The notes: generated by a model not told the origin, from the sequence alone. DNA of 64,000 nucleotides from Euborellia annulipes (GCA_023213315.1 JAKCPI010004981.1:310001-374000); one strand, 5' to 3'. Shown: positions 20,790-33,120, counted from the first letter of the stretch. Made by a program: numbers and translations.

Positions 20790-21023
20790 AACATGGGCGT
20801 AGCCAGACATAGGGGGGTAACCATTCATTTAGAGCGGGTGGGGGGATATGCAATTAATATATACATAGATTATTAATTATTTATTATTTTCCTTCTATAA
20901 GATCATTTAAAAAAAAATTCACAATGGGAAAAATATATGGAACCTATTTGTTTTTTTAATTGGCAAAAAATTTTCAGGACAAGTCAGGGGGGAGGCATTA
21001 CCCCCCGCTGGCTACGCCCATGA
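20790..21023. mobile_element. MITE with ends CATGGGCGTAGCCAG
   Basis: The left end CATGGGCGTAGCCAG (20793) is mirrored by CTGGCTACGCCCATG (ending 21022). G-rich and C-rich runs lie inside each end. It belongs to the same family as 26107-26512, 45781-46454 and about 49709-49942. Confidence 0.75.
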
Positions 21024-21225
21024 TCAACAAATTCAGAATTTTATTCATCTAAATAACAAACTCATCGGAAAATATCTGAAGATATTTATTGAATGAGTCT
21101 ATAGGGCATTGTTTGAAACAAAGTTGAATTAAAAAAAAAACGTTTAAAAAGAGCTATAGAAAATGAAAGAGAGGGATAAATTAAAAACTCTCAAGATGGA
21201 CCTAGTACGAGTTAAAATGATATTA

Positions 21226-21300
21226 TTCATGAGCCGTGGCTCAGAGAGAAGACATTTGTTTCTTGTGCCGAGGGCTCCGGGTTCGCTTCCCGTCCCAAGC
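21226..21300 (+). repeat. tRNA-derived SINE head
   Basis: GAGCCGTGGCTCAGAGAGAA resembles an A box and GGGTTCGCTTCCCGTCC a B box, about 45 nt apart. The cloverleaf is imperfect and the AT-rich body has no acceptor pairing, so this is a SINE head and not a tRNA gene. Confidence 0.6.
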
Positions 21301-21607
21301 GAGAAAAATATATTTCATTTGAATTGGATAGCAATCATTTGAAATAAAAATTATCCTCTCAAAGAGAATTATTTTTCATACAAACATTTTTTTGAATCAA
21401 AATTTTTCTGATTTTTTTTTTTTTTGAGTTTTCCCCTCGTAACTCAAATCACTCCATATTTTTTTTATATTTTTCCCTTTTGCAAATATCATTTGATCTT
21501 TTTTCCCTTATATATGCCCCTGCTTAAGGTAATAATAAAATTGAATAATTCAAGTTCCAAAGGCACTGGGAACCAAGTTCGAGGAAAAATTCGCAACTTA
21601 ATCAGAA

Positions 21608-22052
21608 ATTTATAGAATACTAGCCCCGTCGCTCGCCTTCGGCTGGCTTCGCGCCTAGCCGGGGGCTTCGCCCACCTGGACCCCCTCCAACTGGCTCGTG
21701 CCCGCCTTCGGCGGACCCTCGCTTAATTATGAAAAGAAAATTATTATTATTCTATTCCAATCCAGTGCCTGCTTGAAGATTTGTTTACATTCATGGAATA
21801 CGCAAATGAAAAGAATACATAAATATTTCTCTATACATTTCCTATGAGAGAAATCGTAACTTTAAAAATTAATAACTCAAAAAGTTATGGGAATTTCGAG
21901 ATGAAAATAATTTTCCTGTAATCCCGAGAAGGTCCTCTTTATGCATAAAAAATTTCATTTCAAATTTTCAACGGGAAGTTGCCTAAATAGAGCGTGACAG
22001 ACGGACAGACAGACAGACGGACATTAGTGAATTTATATATATATATAGATTA
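21608..22052 (+). repeat. Interspersed repeat, ACTAGCCCCGTCGC start and TATATATAGAT end
   Basis: GC-rich GCCTTCGGC blocks begin the copy (21615-21720). A conserved end follows with GACAGACGGACAGACAGACA, GTGAATTT and then (TA)n. A second, SINE-interrupted copy is at 24357-25090. The layout is common in arthropod genomes, but I cannot assign a class. Confidence 0.55.
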
Positions 22053-22059
22053 ATTAATT

Positions 22060-22370
22060 GATAGAATTACATCTGATTTTCAAAAAAGAAATTACAACGG
22101 CACCACCGGTTACTATTCTATTGCAGTTGACGACATGCCTGCCTACAGCAAGCCCATCTACCCAACGAGCCACTCGTCTAGGAGTCACTCCTTGGCAAGC
22201 CAGACACAGGGCCCCGAACAACACTAAGCAATAATCGCCCTTGGTCCAGATGAACATCACACTAGTCACACCAGAGAGATCCACGACTTCATGGGCTAAT
22301 CCAGATATCTATGGGTGTCCAACCTCACTACGGGAGTCAGCAACAACAAAAACAACAACAACAACATCTT
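22060..22370 (+). repeat. Non-LTR-like 3' fragment with (CAA)n tail
   Basis: A non-AT-rich 270-bp block (about 22085-22345) ends in CAACAACAAAAACAACAACA, the form of a retroelement 3' end with simple-repeat tail. An open frame on the minus strand has no recognisable motif and is treated as chance. Confidence 0.4.
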
Positions 22371-23875
22371 GAAAGTGTTGAGATTTCTGCTTGCTTCATT
22401 GGTTTGTTGTCCTGATTGAAAATATCAAGGCATGCAGATCTTTTTGCAGATCAATCGTCCATTCATTTAACAGATTTTCACTTTTTGAATGAAACAAACA
22501 GGTATTTCTTTTAACAAGAAAAACACATCGATATTTATTAAATGTATAGCTAGAAGTTTATAAAATATGTATGTATATATATATTCAATGAACATTCATA
22601 TTAATAATTTCCCCTTAACGCTTGAAATGCTTATGACCTTTTTATGTTGTAATTAAACTCTCACTATGTTGGCTTCCATTACTATCTAGAGATATACATG
22701 TCAAAAATGTTTAGATTTAGTCAATGATCTGGATTATCTTCTCTGCACAAATTCTTTACGCGATAATATTCAGCTGGATCAAGAGAAGTGGTTCATGCAG
22801 TCGGATCTGCATTTAAAAGCGTCAAGTTCAATCAATGTCTCGGAAGACATCGCATTATAGCTTTGTGTATATTCGCCTTCAATTAGAGAATTTTAGATGT
22901 TCTAAAGATAGAAATTCAAACGAGATAAATAATCCAGTATTTTATATAAAGATGGGATTTATATAAAGAAACGATTATTTTAGCTCATATACTGCCAATC
23001 TCAGAAAATACTTTTTAGATTCGTGTTTTGCTATGTATATTTCCAAAAAAAAAACATTTTTAAAAAATATATAAAAATTAATAAATGTCTTAGTTTGAGA
23101 AATCAGATATTAGGCACTAAAAGTATTGAATGGCCTAGTCTGGATCATACTATTTAATATACATTTTCTAATCTCTTGATATTTCTATCATGGGAATCGT
23201 CCTATTTTGTAATAAATTTAGAATTAATTGATTGTGCAGTCAGACTTTTGCATATCCTTGTATATTAATGATGGAAAATGTTTTGCCAGGATCTCGTTAG
23301 GGTTTTAGGGTGTGAAATATCAGAAATTATCTTAGAAAAAATCAAGCAAAATTCATTTTCTAATCTAATAACAATGTCATTTTTTATAAAACGGGTCACA
23401 AGGAAAAAATATTGTTATTTCTTATCATTTTTCAATGTAAAAAAAAAGAGCGTAACCAGGGCTATATATTATTTTTTTAAAAACGTGCCGGTATGTCATA
23501 TTTGAAGATATAAAAAATTTTTTTACCCCTAGAAGAAATTAAATCTTCATGCACAATATTTTTTTTGCCCATAAAAAAATTATTGTTGCGCATCTGTCCG
23601 AATAATTTATTAATTTGAATTGAGAGAAGACGAGATTCAATCTATAAGTTTCCTTTTCATTTGGTTACTCGTCGAGAAAGATCCTGCTTTCCACATCGAT
23701 TAGAATTTAAAAAACCAACGATAAAGTTGAATTATATATAATTTTATTGAGGCCAACTGTGTACATAAAGACGAGCTATCATCAGGGCAACAAAATATCT
23801 CTCATAGTGTTCTTAGAAAGAGTTTTTATAAAATATATATATATATATTTTAATTAAATTTAATTATTGATGTAG

Positions 23876-23943
23876 GTCGAGGGTCTGGTGACCTGGTGAA
23901 AAGGCTGGAGATCCTGGGTTCGATTCCGGGGGGCAAGGGGGGG
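23876..23943 (+). repeat. tRNA-derived SINE head
   Basis: TCTGGTGACCTGGTGAAAAG fits a decayed A box and GGGTTCGATTCCGG an intact B box. It is followed by a G-rich run and AT-rich sequence, not a Pol III terminator directly after a paired acceptor, so it is a SINE head. Confidence 0.55.
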
Positions 23944-24067
23944 TTGGCAAAACAAAAAAAACGGAATTGTTAGATATATATATATATATATATATTGTAT
24001 ATTTTGGTTTCTGTTGTTAAAATCATTCTTTTCAGTACAACTTTTAATTAAAAACAATTGTCATTAA

Positions 24068-24232
24068 TTTATATATATATATAGTTTAAAATTGAGAATT
24101 GAGATCGATTATTAATATTAAAATCGATTTTTTTAAACGATACGTGTCTTTTCGTATTCATTTTATGCAAATTTTTGTGTGTCGTTTTAAAAAAAATCGA
24201 TTTTAATATTAATCCTCAATTTTAAAGTATAT
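24068..24232. repeat. Short palindromic repeat with TA-rich ends
   Basis: TATATATATAGTTTAAAATT with GAGAATTGAGATCGATTATT at the left is mirrored by ATTAATCCTCAATTTTAAAG and (TA)n at the right. AAAATCGATTTTTTTAAACG is mirrored around 24150. It is a small MITE-like hairpin of unassigned family. Confidence 0.55.
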
Positions 24233-24356
24233 ATATATAACTTAATGACAATTGTTTTTATGATTTATGAAATTAATAGTTGTGCTGAAAAGAAAAATTT
24301 TAACAACAGCAAACCAAATTTATAAAAAAAATATATATATTTTATATTTATACATT

Positions 24357-25090
24357 ATACTAGTCGCAAAGCCCGCCTTCTCCGACCCCTGGACTCTCTT
24401 GCTCGCCTTCGCCGGGCAAGTTTATTGCCAATTTAGTTGTTGTAATGCGTGTGTTCATATATTAAAGAAGGCTCTTAAATTCAAGCGAGGATAATGACTG
24501 GGGAGAGCAAAAGGGTCTATTTAGGTCTGCTCTATTCTTTTTTTCAACTGGTTGCGTAGCTTCTCCCAAAGCCCTAGTCTATACCTGGAAAGCGGGGACT
24601 CAGAGCTACTAACTTCCTCTCTAATTTCCAAGGCAACTTCTCATATAGAAGAAACCTATAGAAGAAATTTATTTGTCTTTTTCGGCAATGGAGGCCATTT
24701 AGACCTCTATTTATTGGTAGCCAATTAAATTGAAATAAATTGTCGCATAAGACTATGCGAACCCGCGACCCTTGGTACAGAAGGCCAGCACGCTAACTCC
24801 TATACCAAGGCCCTAAGGAAATTTGATATTTTAGAATTCAGGATGTAAATAAAAAATTGTAAACATGGTAAAATATTATATTTTGTTACCATAGCAACCA
24901 TTTATCCTATCTTGCCTATGATTATTTTAACGGTTAATTATACATTAACTTAAGATTTTTTTGTGAATCATTACTTTTCCGGGACTCTTCCAAATACACA
25001 CAAAAAATTACATCAAAATCTGTCCAGTCGTTTAGGAGTAGTTCAGCGACATATACACGTACAGAAGATATATATATATATATATGCGTG
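24357..25090 (+). repeat. Interspersed repeat copy interrupted by a SINE
   Basis: It begins ACTAGTCGCAAAGCCCGCC and ends with AAATCTGTCCAGTCGTTTAG, TTCAGCGACATATACACGTA and (TA)n. It is the same architecture as 21608-22052. The SINE head 24741-24815 lies inside it. Confidence 0.55.
24741..24815 (-). repeat. tRNA-derived SINE head (minus strand)
   Basis: On the minus strand TTGGTATAGGAGTTAGCGTG is an A-box-like string and GTCGCGGGTTCGCATAG a B-box-like string. The flanking body AATGGAGGCCATTTAGACC recurs at 26340, 47495 and 52610, marking a SINE family. Confidence 0.6.
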
Positions 25091-25178
25091 TCATTGATGT
25101 GTATGAAACTCATTCTAAGAACCCAGACAATATGAGAAATATTTTGTTGATTGCTCGCACCGAAACTGACTATATGTA

Positions 25179-25387
25179 CAGTGAGGGACAATATTAAGTC
25201 CCACCCCTGCGTTTTCTATTTGTGATTATTTCATTGTTTTTGAAAAATATTGTATATTTTTTAATGAAAACTCTCATGGTTCAAACCTAGAAAATTTCCA
25301 ATAAAGATTTTTATTTTCTTTTATAAAAACAATGAAATAATCACAAGTATAAAACTTATGTGTGGGACTTAATATTGACTCTCACTG
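25179..25387. mobile_element. Tc1/mariner-type MITE, second copy
   Basis: It is TA-flanked, with ends CAGTGAGGGACAATATTAAG and the complement of AATATTGACTCTCACTG. It is homologous to 19104-19330 over its length. It is inserted next to the hAT-like MITE at 25402. Confidence 0.85.
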
Positions 25388-25401
25388 TACACAGTTGGCC
25401 T

Positions 25402-25784
25402 CATAGGCGCCGGAACTGGGGGGCAGGGTATATTGCCCCCCTGGCATCCATAGGGGGGGGACAGAGGGGGGGCAAATTTCTTCTTTTATTTCATTTATTT
25501 TTAAAATGATATATTTTTACTTTTGAAAAATAAAATCTTCTAAATTAAAAAAATTAAAAGAGTAAGAAATTCATTTTTTTCCAAATTTTTTCCAAAAATT
25601 TTTGAAAAATCACTATACCAAATTTTTTAAAATTTTAATTTTATTAAAATTGTGATTTTATTTAAAATTTTTAAAGTTTTATAGAAGATTTGTTTTTGTT
25701 TTATACTATTTGAACATATTAAATTATTTTAATTTTCTAAAAAATTTTTTGCCCCCCTGATTGAAATTCGTTCCGGCGCCCCTG
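25402..25784. mobile_element. hAT-like MITE (CATAGGCGCCGG / CAGGGGCGCCGG), 8-bp duplication GTTGGCCT
   Basis: GTTGGCCT occurs at 25394-25401 and 25785-25792. The element is the reverse-orientation relative of 12174-12571, including the AAAAATTTTTTG-rich interior and C-rich blocks. Its insertion breaks the right arm of the 23640-25905 foldback, so it is younger. Confidence 0.88.
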
Positions 25785-26106
25785 GTTGGCCTTAATAAAA
25801 TTATATATAATTCAACTTTATCGTTGGTTTTTTTAATTCTAATCCATCTGGAACAGGATCTTGATCTTCCTCAACGGGTACCACTTGAAAAGGAAACTTA
25901 TATTTTATTAATTGTTGATTGATAATATCCATTTCATATAAGAATAAGCTTCTTATCTTTGAATTTTGATCCGGAAATATAATTTCTAAAGAAATTTCAA
26001 TTTTCATATCCATATATCGATTTTAATTGCGCGATTCAGGTAGTATCCCCCTTCCGAAAATTAAAAAAAAAATAGCCGGAACCAGAAATATTTTGTATCT
26101 TAACAT

Positions 26107-26512
26107 AGGCGTAGCCACGGTGGGTTTTTGGGGGTTCTAGCTATAATACAAAAAATTTAATAATTTACGCTGGCTTAGAAAAAAAAAATTTTATTAAATA
26201 AACTCTGAAATTATGCATTTTATAAAATATCAAACGAAAAATAAGCAAAAAAATTCTTTTATTTAATAATAAAATTAAAAAAAAAAAAAACCAAAATGAT
26301 TTATAAATATATAAATTTTAAGGTATTTTTCGGCATCGGAGGCAATTTAGACCCCGTCTCTAATTATTTCATTTGATTGGTAGCCAATTCAAATAAAATA
26401 ATCTTAACATTTTCAAAAGTTTGAAAAGTTTCATTATACTGCCTCATTACTGAGGGGGATCCTGTCTTGAACCCCCCTCCCCCCATTCAAAATTTCTGGC
26501 TACGCCTATGAA
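26107..26512. mobile_element. hAT-like MITE (ends CATAGGCGTAGCCA)
   Basis: The left end CATAGGCGTAGCCACGG is mirrored by CTGGCTACGCCTATG. Flanks TATCTTAA and AATCTTAC agree at 6 of 8 bases, a decayed 8-bp duplication. The interior contains a piece of the SINE body (TTTTTCGGCATCGGAGGCAA, 26325-26400). Confidence 0.75.
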
Positions 26513-27906
26513 TCTTACTAACCCGTGACAAAAGGATACTTTTAAACAAAAATGATATCGATGAAAGAAGTGACTCTCGAACAATTAGATCCTCTCCATA
26601 TATTTATCAAAAAATAATATATATATTTATTTTGTTGGAGGGGAGGGTGTTCATTTTCAAATATGAATTCGCTCTCCCGGGTCCCGAAAAAATAAAGTAG
26701 TATGCTATCGTTTCAAAAAAAATGTATGTGTTTTCTTATATCTTGGAATATTAATCGACTGTTGATTTCCTCTTAAAAAAAATTTGTTATGCGTACCGGC
26801 AGTTATTTTTCTTAAAAAAAAAAAAAGTATTAAATTTAACAAATGCTTAGCCCTAACAATTTTGTAATAATTGTATATAGAATTTCACTAGGATCGCTTT
26901 TGTAATTTTTTTTTTAAACAATCCTGTAAAATTCAGCGTTTGGACTGATCTAATACTTGAATATTTTATAAAATCCACCCTAGATATTTCTTCGTCCAAA
27001 CATTAAAATTCAAAATTAATTAACTAACATCTTCTATAGCACTTTTAATTTTTCTGAAATGTTAACCGTCCTGTATCGGCTCTAAAATAAAAGCGTTTTC
27101 TAGACTTTGTAAAATTAATAATCGTTAAAAGATAAAATAACATAATTTCCTAAATATAAACAGAACTAATTTTGTTCAAAATTACTTAGACTTCTTATAA
27201 GTATATTCTATATATAAATATACTTAGCTGAGCATAAAATAACAGAAATAGTCCAAAAACATGCGAAAGAAATTTCCGTGATCTTCGTTATTTTTTAAAT
27301 ATAAGAAATTTCAACGTTAAATATTTGTGTTTATGGATTCACCTTGTTAACTATGCTCTCGCTAAATATATACATTTATATAAAACAATTTCCCATTGAT
27401 TTCTTCGATGTTTAAAATATATTTATTATATAAAATTATTTTTACTAATTAAAAGTGATTTAAAAGTAGTATTCATATCAAGATTTTGTAAATATTTGTA
27501 AATTATTTATTTAACTATTACACTTTGATGGGATTATATATATAAAAAAAATATATATATACAATGTGAAATAAATTTTCACTTTTAGTCAATTCACATT
27601 TATGATGTGAATATTTTGAAAGATTGTGCAAAGTGAAATTTTTTGAAAAGAAAAATATTAATAATAACAATGAAAATTGCTTAAAAAAAAAAACGGATGT
27701 CAATTTGAAGAATCGACAATTATATATCATATTTCTTAGCAACTTCCTCTAGGCTTATATTATTTTTTTACTTTACTTTTAAACATGGCTGGACAATTCC
27801 TTGACCTATCGGAAGTTACAAGTTTTATTTAGTAAAAATTGTGAACTACAATATTATACGAATCTTTTCTAATCAGAGTTATATATAAATTTATTTCATT
27901 TGTAAA

Positions 27907-28111
27907 TAGGAACCGACCGAAATGTCGGTTTGGGCCAAAAACGAGCCGAAGCTTCGGCCTGGCCGAAACCAGAGCTTGGGATGAGACTCGTACACTAAAA
28001 AAAAAATTTTCACAACTGAGAAAAATGGAGTGATTTTTTGAGTCACGAGGGGAAATTTACTATTAAAACAAGTTTCGGTTTCGGCTGAAATTTTGTTTCG
28101 GTTGGACCCTA
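27907..28111. mobile_element. MITE with 8-bp duplication TTTGTAAA
   Basis: TTTGTAAA occurs at 27899-27906 and 28112-28119. The ends TAGGAACC and its inverse TAGGGTCC are imperfect TIRs. The interior is rich in CCGAAA/TTTCGG strings arranged as inverted repeats. No ORF. Confidence 0.75.
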
Positions 28112-28616
28112 TTTGTAAAGGTAATGACGACAAAAAGGATTTTCTTTTCATCCTAAAATTATTACCTTAACTTTCACTACAAGATTTTTGGAACGAAGTT
28201 CTTTAACGCGGCTTGCGTAGGGTGAATTGAGAGAAAATGTAACGTAACAAAAATGCGTTCCCAGCGCCCGAGCGAAGGCGGAGGAAGGCGAGATTAGCCG
28301 AAGTCTTGGCGTGGCCACGCCCACCTACGACCCCACACGTTTGCTTTTTTTTGTTCTTAGTTGCCACTGGCCTCGTATTTTCTCTAAAAGTCCCTGTTCA
28401 CTATAAGCAAAGAAAAAAAATCTTTGAATTGGCAACGCTTAGTTCTTGAAATATCAACAGGATAATGATAAAAATTTTGTACCGAAAGAAATTCTTGGAA
28501 TGGTTCATGCCCACCCCTCAGGTGCCTCAAACTGGAGGGAATTATATTCCTATTGTTCCAGTAGAGACGCTCGACTTGGTCGGATTTTTGCCTCAAGCCG
28601 GGTTCGAACTCTAATA

Positions 28617-28892
28617 CAAATAGGTAGAAAGAATGAGTAAGCAGCTAGTTATATTTCAATTTATTAACAAACCAGGGTCGACGTTTCGGTCACATATGGG
28701 ACCATCTTCAGGGTCAAGTTAATGTCTGAAAAATATATTAATCCTCGTCAAGTTATATTGGGCATACACAATTGTAAGTAGCTCAATCAAAATTTTACTA
28801 TTATCATACCATGGACAGAGGTCCCATATGTGACCGAAACTGGATTCTTAATAAATTGAAATATAACTAGCGGCATTCTTTCTACCTATTTG
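28617..28892. repeat. Foldback with a degenerate hammerhead-like motif
   Basis: CAAATAGGTAGAAAGAATG and CAGCTAGTTATATTTCAATT at the left are mirrored at 28850-28892. On the minus strand the left arm reads CTGAAGA, a GGTC...GACC hairpin, then GAAACGTC (28679-28712). The right arm keeps only the hairpin and GAAAC. The core is altered and stem I does not pair, so it is a relic. Confidence 0.6.
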
Positions 28893-29369
28893 AATATCAA
28901 TATTCAGCTATATAGGGCCTATCTTCTTCAAAACAAAAAACTTTTACCTCGAATTACTAAGCCCCAGCTTATCCGAAAAGCCATGTCGCCTCTTGAAAAA
29001 AAAAAAAAAAAAGAGCTAACTTTTTCCTTTTTGAAAAGTACGGATGGATAACAAGTTACTGCCCAGCCATGCGCTTTTTTGTGCTAAATATCCTTTTTGA
29101 AAAAAAAATCCAGAGGAAGTTTCTATATGAATAAATGATATATTAATTAATATATATATATATTTATATATAAGATAGCAGAGAATTGGATACCTTCCTT
29201 CTTATTTTTCTTTAAATTCACTTAAAATTATCTAAATTCTAGTCTAAAAAATTTCGGCTTGATATTATTAATATTTCTTTTATTTAAAACACAAAATAAG
29301 AAAGAAGACCGCCCATGTTCTTTTCTATCTCAATATCTAGGCCTATAAATATATATATATATATTTAAG

Positions 29370-29400
<31 letters not shown>

Positions 29401-30486
29401 TTTGTAATGTGTACATTTGTAATAGTCATTTTAGATTCTTGCATTTTTCTATCACTGATCTCGTTAATGAATTTTTTCGAGCAAATATTTATACGGCCTC
29501 GTTTAAATTATTCTCGAAATTGGTGAATGAATTTAGATTCATGTTCAATCTCCTAGAGAGTTTAGTTTGTTAAAGCTTTAGGTCCATGTCTCGGAGTAAC
29601 TAACAGTGGACAGGTGGACCGGTGCTGGACAGAGCTTCCTAGAGCCAGGAATTCATTCCATTATTTCAGTTTGTTATTTTTTCAGAGCAATTCTTTCCCT
29701 CCTTTATTATTATTATTATTTTTTTTTTATTTCAATCAATCATCGATGAACCAAAGTTTGGATATTAATCCGACCTGGCTCTAGCTGGATTCTGTTTATT
29801 GTAATATATTCAAGAAGGCTGAAATTTTATTCTTTTTGTATAAACTTTTTATACTGAGTTTTTTATAATGATTATAATTCTATGATTTATTTCTAAGTAG
29901 AAAATATTAATTGAACTCTAGAATATTAGAGAAAATGTGTAACAAGAATAATTAAATAGAAAAAATATCTTTATTTTGATCTTTTTTTTTTTATTCCCTT
30001 TAATTTGATATGAGGAGTTTGTCTTTTGAGACTCAGGGGCTCATATCTTGTGAATACGTGGATGGCGACCACGAGTTACCCGAGCTAAGACTGGTATATC
30101 TCCTGTCTTTTTTTTAGAAAATGAAGCCGGGCTGTTTTATTTGATGATAGTTTTAATTTATCATTCGACTTGGACTGACTGACAAATTCGGGATTAACGC
30201 GAAAGAATAAAGGATTGTTGTACCTTGTTTTACTTGCTACTTTATTTCTCGGACGACTGAAAGCTGACTAGGCCGCCCATCCGCTGCGAGCCTTCTACCA
30301 AGTCTGCAATATTAAATCATACTGGTCAAATTATAGACAGAAAGCAGCGGCGCAAAAGTTTATTTCAAGACGAGCAGATAAGAAGATCTGGACCAATTGA
30401 AAACATAAAATGTTATCACCGAATTGGAACCAAACCTACGGTCTTTGTTTTATTTCTTTGACTAAATAAAGGAAGAACACTTCACT

Positions 30487-30524
30487 ATGCCCGGGGCTGA
30501 TCAACTTAGTATCAAGAAAGACGG
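30487..30524 (+). other. Weak candidate 5' coding exon end
   Basis: An ATG at 30487 begins MPGADQLSIKKDG, which runs directly into a good donor ACGG|GTGAGT. The upstream 250 bp are less AT-rich than the surroundings (CGGACGACTG, CCGCCCATCCGCTGCGAGCC). Nothing identifies the product, and the next exon in phase 2 was not found. Confidence 0.2.
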
Positions 30525-31140
30525 GTGAGTAGAATTAGACTTATTTGGAAGTTTTCGAGACATATTTTTCAGATTGGAATAGAAACCGAGATCTGAATTA
30601 GAGCCACCGTAAATTTATTTGACTAGTATTGGAGATAATATATTATTTATTATTATATAGAGATTTATTATTAATTGTTTAGTTTTTTTTATTAAGAATT
30701 TAGGGTTGAAGTTCAAAAGGTCGGAGCCCCTTCGAGATTTATACCTACTTTACTCCCCCGTCATGTTTTCAATTTTATTTTAAAAAATTCACTTGTTATC
30801 ATATCCTATGATTATTTAAAAAAAAACTTTAAAATTTATTTTATTTATTCGTTTAGTTTTAATTATATTTTGAAATAGTTTTTAATAATTTTCTATTTAA
30901 TTAATCAAATTTTCTGCCAATACAAACGGCATCAAATAGTTGAGGCTGTGACCGATAGGTAGCAGGGCTGTTGTAATTAATATTTTTTAAATAAAATTAA
31001 ATCAAATACTTTAATAGAAAATAAAAAAAAAAATTATTTAAAATTAATATTTCACGGAGATCCGGATGAAAATAAAATTTTATTCAATTAGCCTAGGATT
31101 TTGAGTTGAGTGGCCGATAATTTTTGCTTGAGAGCTCGAG

Positions 31141-31405
31141 CAGTGGCGTAGTGAGCTTAACTCGCGCCCGGGGCACAATACCTTTTAGCGCCCCCCCCAT
31201 TCGAAAATCATATAATATTATATGTAAAATATACAAAATTATTATGTTACACTGGCATTAAATTTAAAATATATTTCCCAGAAATCAATTATAATAAAAA
31301 TAAAAATTATTCAGCAATTTTTTGTTTTGCGGACCATTTGGCGCCCCTTTGTGAGTAGCGCCCGGGGCATGATGACCCCCCTTGCTCCCCCTCGCTACGC
31401 CACTG
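31141..31405. mobile_element. hAT-like MITE (ends CAGTGGCGTAGTGAG), 8-bp duplication AGCTCGAG
   Basis: Perfect AGCTCGAG repeats flank it (31133-31140 and 31406-31413). The ends are CAGTGGCGTAGTGAGC and the complement of CTCGCTACGCCACTG. GCGCCCGGGGCA occurs inverted inside. No ORF. Confidence 0.9.
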
Positions 31406-31732
31406 AGCTCGAGTGATTTCGTCGTCTGGTCGTGTAGAAATGAGTCATTGCAATAAAATCAAATATAAAAAATCCCAATTGGACATTATATGATAAAGTA
31501 CAGAGAACAATTTACAAAATTTCTTAAATGATCTAATATTTACTAAAGGTGATTTATTTTATTTAACCCCCTACCCCACTCTCAAATATTTAGAAGGAAG
31601 ACAAATTAACTTTTTATATTCAAATTACTTTTAAATGTTTATAATACTGTACATTTCCAAATTATTTTGCATGGTTCATAATTTAAATAAATCTGTTGGA
31701 ATATTAAATAATTTTTTTATCTCTTGTTATAG

Positions 31733-31869
31733 ATTTTCGTTACCCACCTCTGGAAGATGACTCTGCTCCCCTGCACTCCATCGTGAACCACTCGATCTCA
31801 GTCAGGCTCGAACCTTAGACACGCGCACGTCGGTTCAACAGCAACATCTCAGCCTCTCTCTCTTATCAG
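31733..31869 (+). CDS. Exon-like unit A1; possible last coding exon of robo
   Basis: The acceptor is TTGTTATAG and the donor is CAG|GTAAAT. Robo exon k leaves in phase 1 with G. Joined to A1 it reads D followed by FRYPPLEDDSAPLHSIVNHS and ISVRLEP, then TAG at 31816-31818, leaving 51 nt before the donor. The frame fits and a paralogous unit (A2, 34804) gives the same D-x-R-x-x-P-L-E-x-D-S-x-P pattern and also stops. The link to robo rests only on phase and order. It could equally be a noncoding exon. Confidence 0.45.
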
Positions 31870-32263
31870 GTAAATAAACATTATTCAATTCCATATCTCT
31901 TCTAAATTAATAATCAAATATGCCGAGAGGGAGGGAGGGGGACCAATTACTTTCATAATTACTCTTATATTCTATTCGACAAAATTTTTCTTAAAAATCT
32001 CTGGATTTTCCTTTTATAAACAGATAAAAAAAAAACACCTTTAATAAACCGTCCCATTTTACTATAAAATATATCCCATAGGAAATTATTTAAACATAGA
32101 ATACAAATATAATAAAAAAAATATTGCCTCCTACTTTATTTAATATAAGGGATGATTTTTAAGGATCTTTCAAAATTACTCTAATAAATGAAAATATTAT
32201 TGAAGGTGAAAGTGTTTTTAATAGGAAAAAATAATAATTTTAATAATTTTTTATCTCTTCCAG

Positions 32264-32367
32264 GGGTGGCTTTGCTAGAGGTCTCCTTCTCCCTTCATCA
32301 TCGACCTAATCGCCTGAGCAAGAGCAACTCAGCACCCTTAGAGGCCGCCTCTCTCTATCTGCACCAG
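32264..32367 (+). other. Exon-like unit B1
   Basis: It lies between CTCTTCCAG and CAG|GTAAAC and is 104 bp. One frame is open (VALLEVSFSLHHRPNRLSK), but the equivalent frame is not kept in B2. It is related to B2 (33517), B3 (37607), B4 (50933), B5 (58286) and the inverted B5 copy (62664). It is GC-richer than its flanks. Confidence 0.5.
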
Positions 32368-32870
32368 GTAAACCCTGAAAATTAACTTTTTTCATATTAT
32401 TATACCCCTCCCCCCCTCTTTCATTTTATGACATTTGTTTATCATTAATATCTATATAATTCTGTCTCCCTGTCTTTTGATTAGGCTACGAGCGGATTCC
32501 TTTTTTTTTACGCCTTTTTTCTTAAATTTAGCCAAGTAGCTCGAAGTTACTTGTCGAATGTTCTTGATTTCGCAATCCTTTATATTTTTTGCTTTAAAAA
32601 ACTGCAAAATATTTAAAAATATCTTCTCACAAATTTTCATTCTATCCAGGAACATTCTAACGTAGAAAATATTTCTAATTATAATTTAAAAAATCGGAAA
32701 TGACTTCCCCAAAACTTTCTCGTATATTCTTTTGGAATTACGTTTGGGTGTGTGTATGAACACGAATGCTTAAAAAGCATGCAGCCAGATCGATGAAATT
32801 CTCATTACCCTAAAATTGTAGATTTCACTCAACTTTTCGAGTAAATACGTTACTTGGAAGTAGTACTTTG

Positions 32871-33120
32871 GGGAGCGTACAAGTATTACGTAACGCAATT
32901 TTTGAAGATTTTTGACCCCCCCCCCCTAGACGTTACGTAACGCTCAAGTGCCCATTTTTATCTAAAAGTCACTATTTTGTTACGCAAAGTACGAGAAAGT
33001 CGCTAAAATACCAGTTACGTAACGCGTTGTTCAACCCCCCCCCCCCCCTTGTAACGCATAGTAACGTTGTACGAGACCTCCCTCCCCCCAAATTGCGTTA
33101 CATAATACTTGTACGCTCCC
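32871..33120. mobile_element. MITE with ends GGGAGCGTACAAGTATTACG
   Basis: TIRs of about 31 bp (GGGAGCGTACAAGTATTACG continuing with TAACGCAATTT) occur at both ends with one mismatch. Internal ACGTAACGC motifs and C-runs repeat inside. It is related to the split element at 15172-17341. No target duplication could be assigned. Confidence 0.8.

Larger units (their letters stand above)
23640..25905. repeat. Large foldback split by later insertions
   Basis: The left arm 23640-23768 (AAACCAACGATAAAGTTGAA, AATTTTATTGAGGCCAACTG) is inverted at 25388-25400 plus 25785-25905. Between the two halves of the right arm sits a hAT-like MITE, and a Tc1-type MITE abuts it. The left arm continues on the minus strand into GCCCTGATGATAGCTCGTCT, a partial hammerhead-like core without GAAAC. 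The loop holds a SINE head, microsatellites and an interspersed repeat. Confidence 0.6.
20544..31732 (+). other. 11-kb putative robo intron: repeats only, no exon recognised
   Basis: Apart from the listed repeats, 22371-23600, 26520-27900 and 28900-31130 show AT-rich sequence with (TA)n runs (29151-29175, 29345-29400) and no conserved coding signal. If exon A1 is robo's last coding exon this is one intron. If not, robo ends through an unrecognised exon or by read-through near 20617. Confidence 0.5.

Noticed and set aside
25801..26013. 70-codon minus-strand ORF as a small gene
   Set aside because: It overlaps the right arm of a foldback and has no recognisable motif; no splice or promoter context.
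28679..28712. Active hammerhead ribozyme in the 28.6-kb foldback
   Set aside because: Core reads CTGAAGA and stem I does not pair, so it was kept only as a relic.
32188..32385. Protein-coding reading of unit B1
   Set aside because: The frame is stopped or shifted in the other B units and the ORF starts in AT-rich intron. Nucleotide and splice-site conservation exceed codon conservation.
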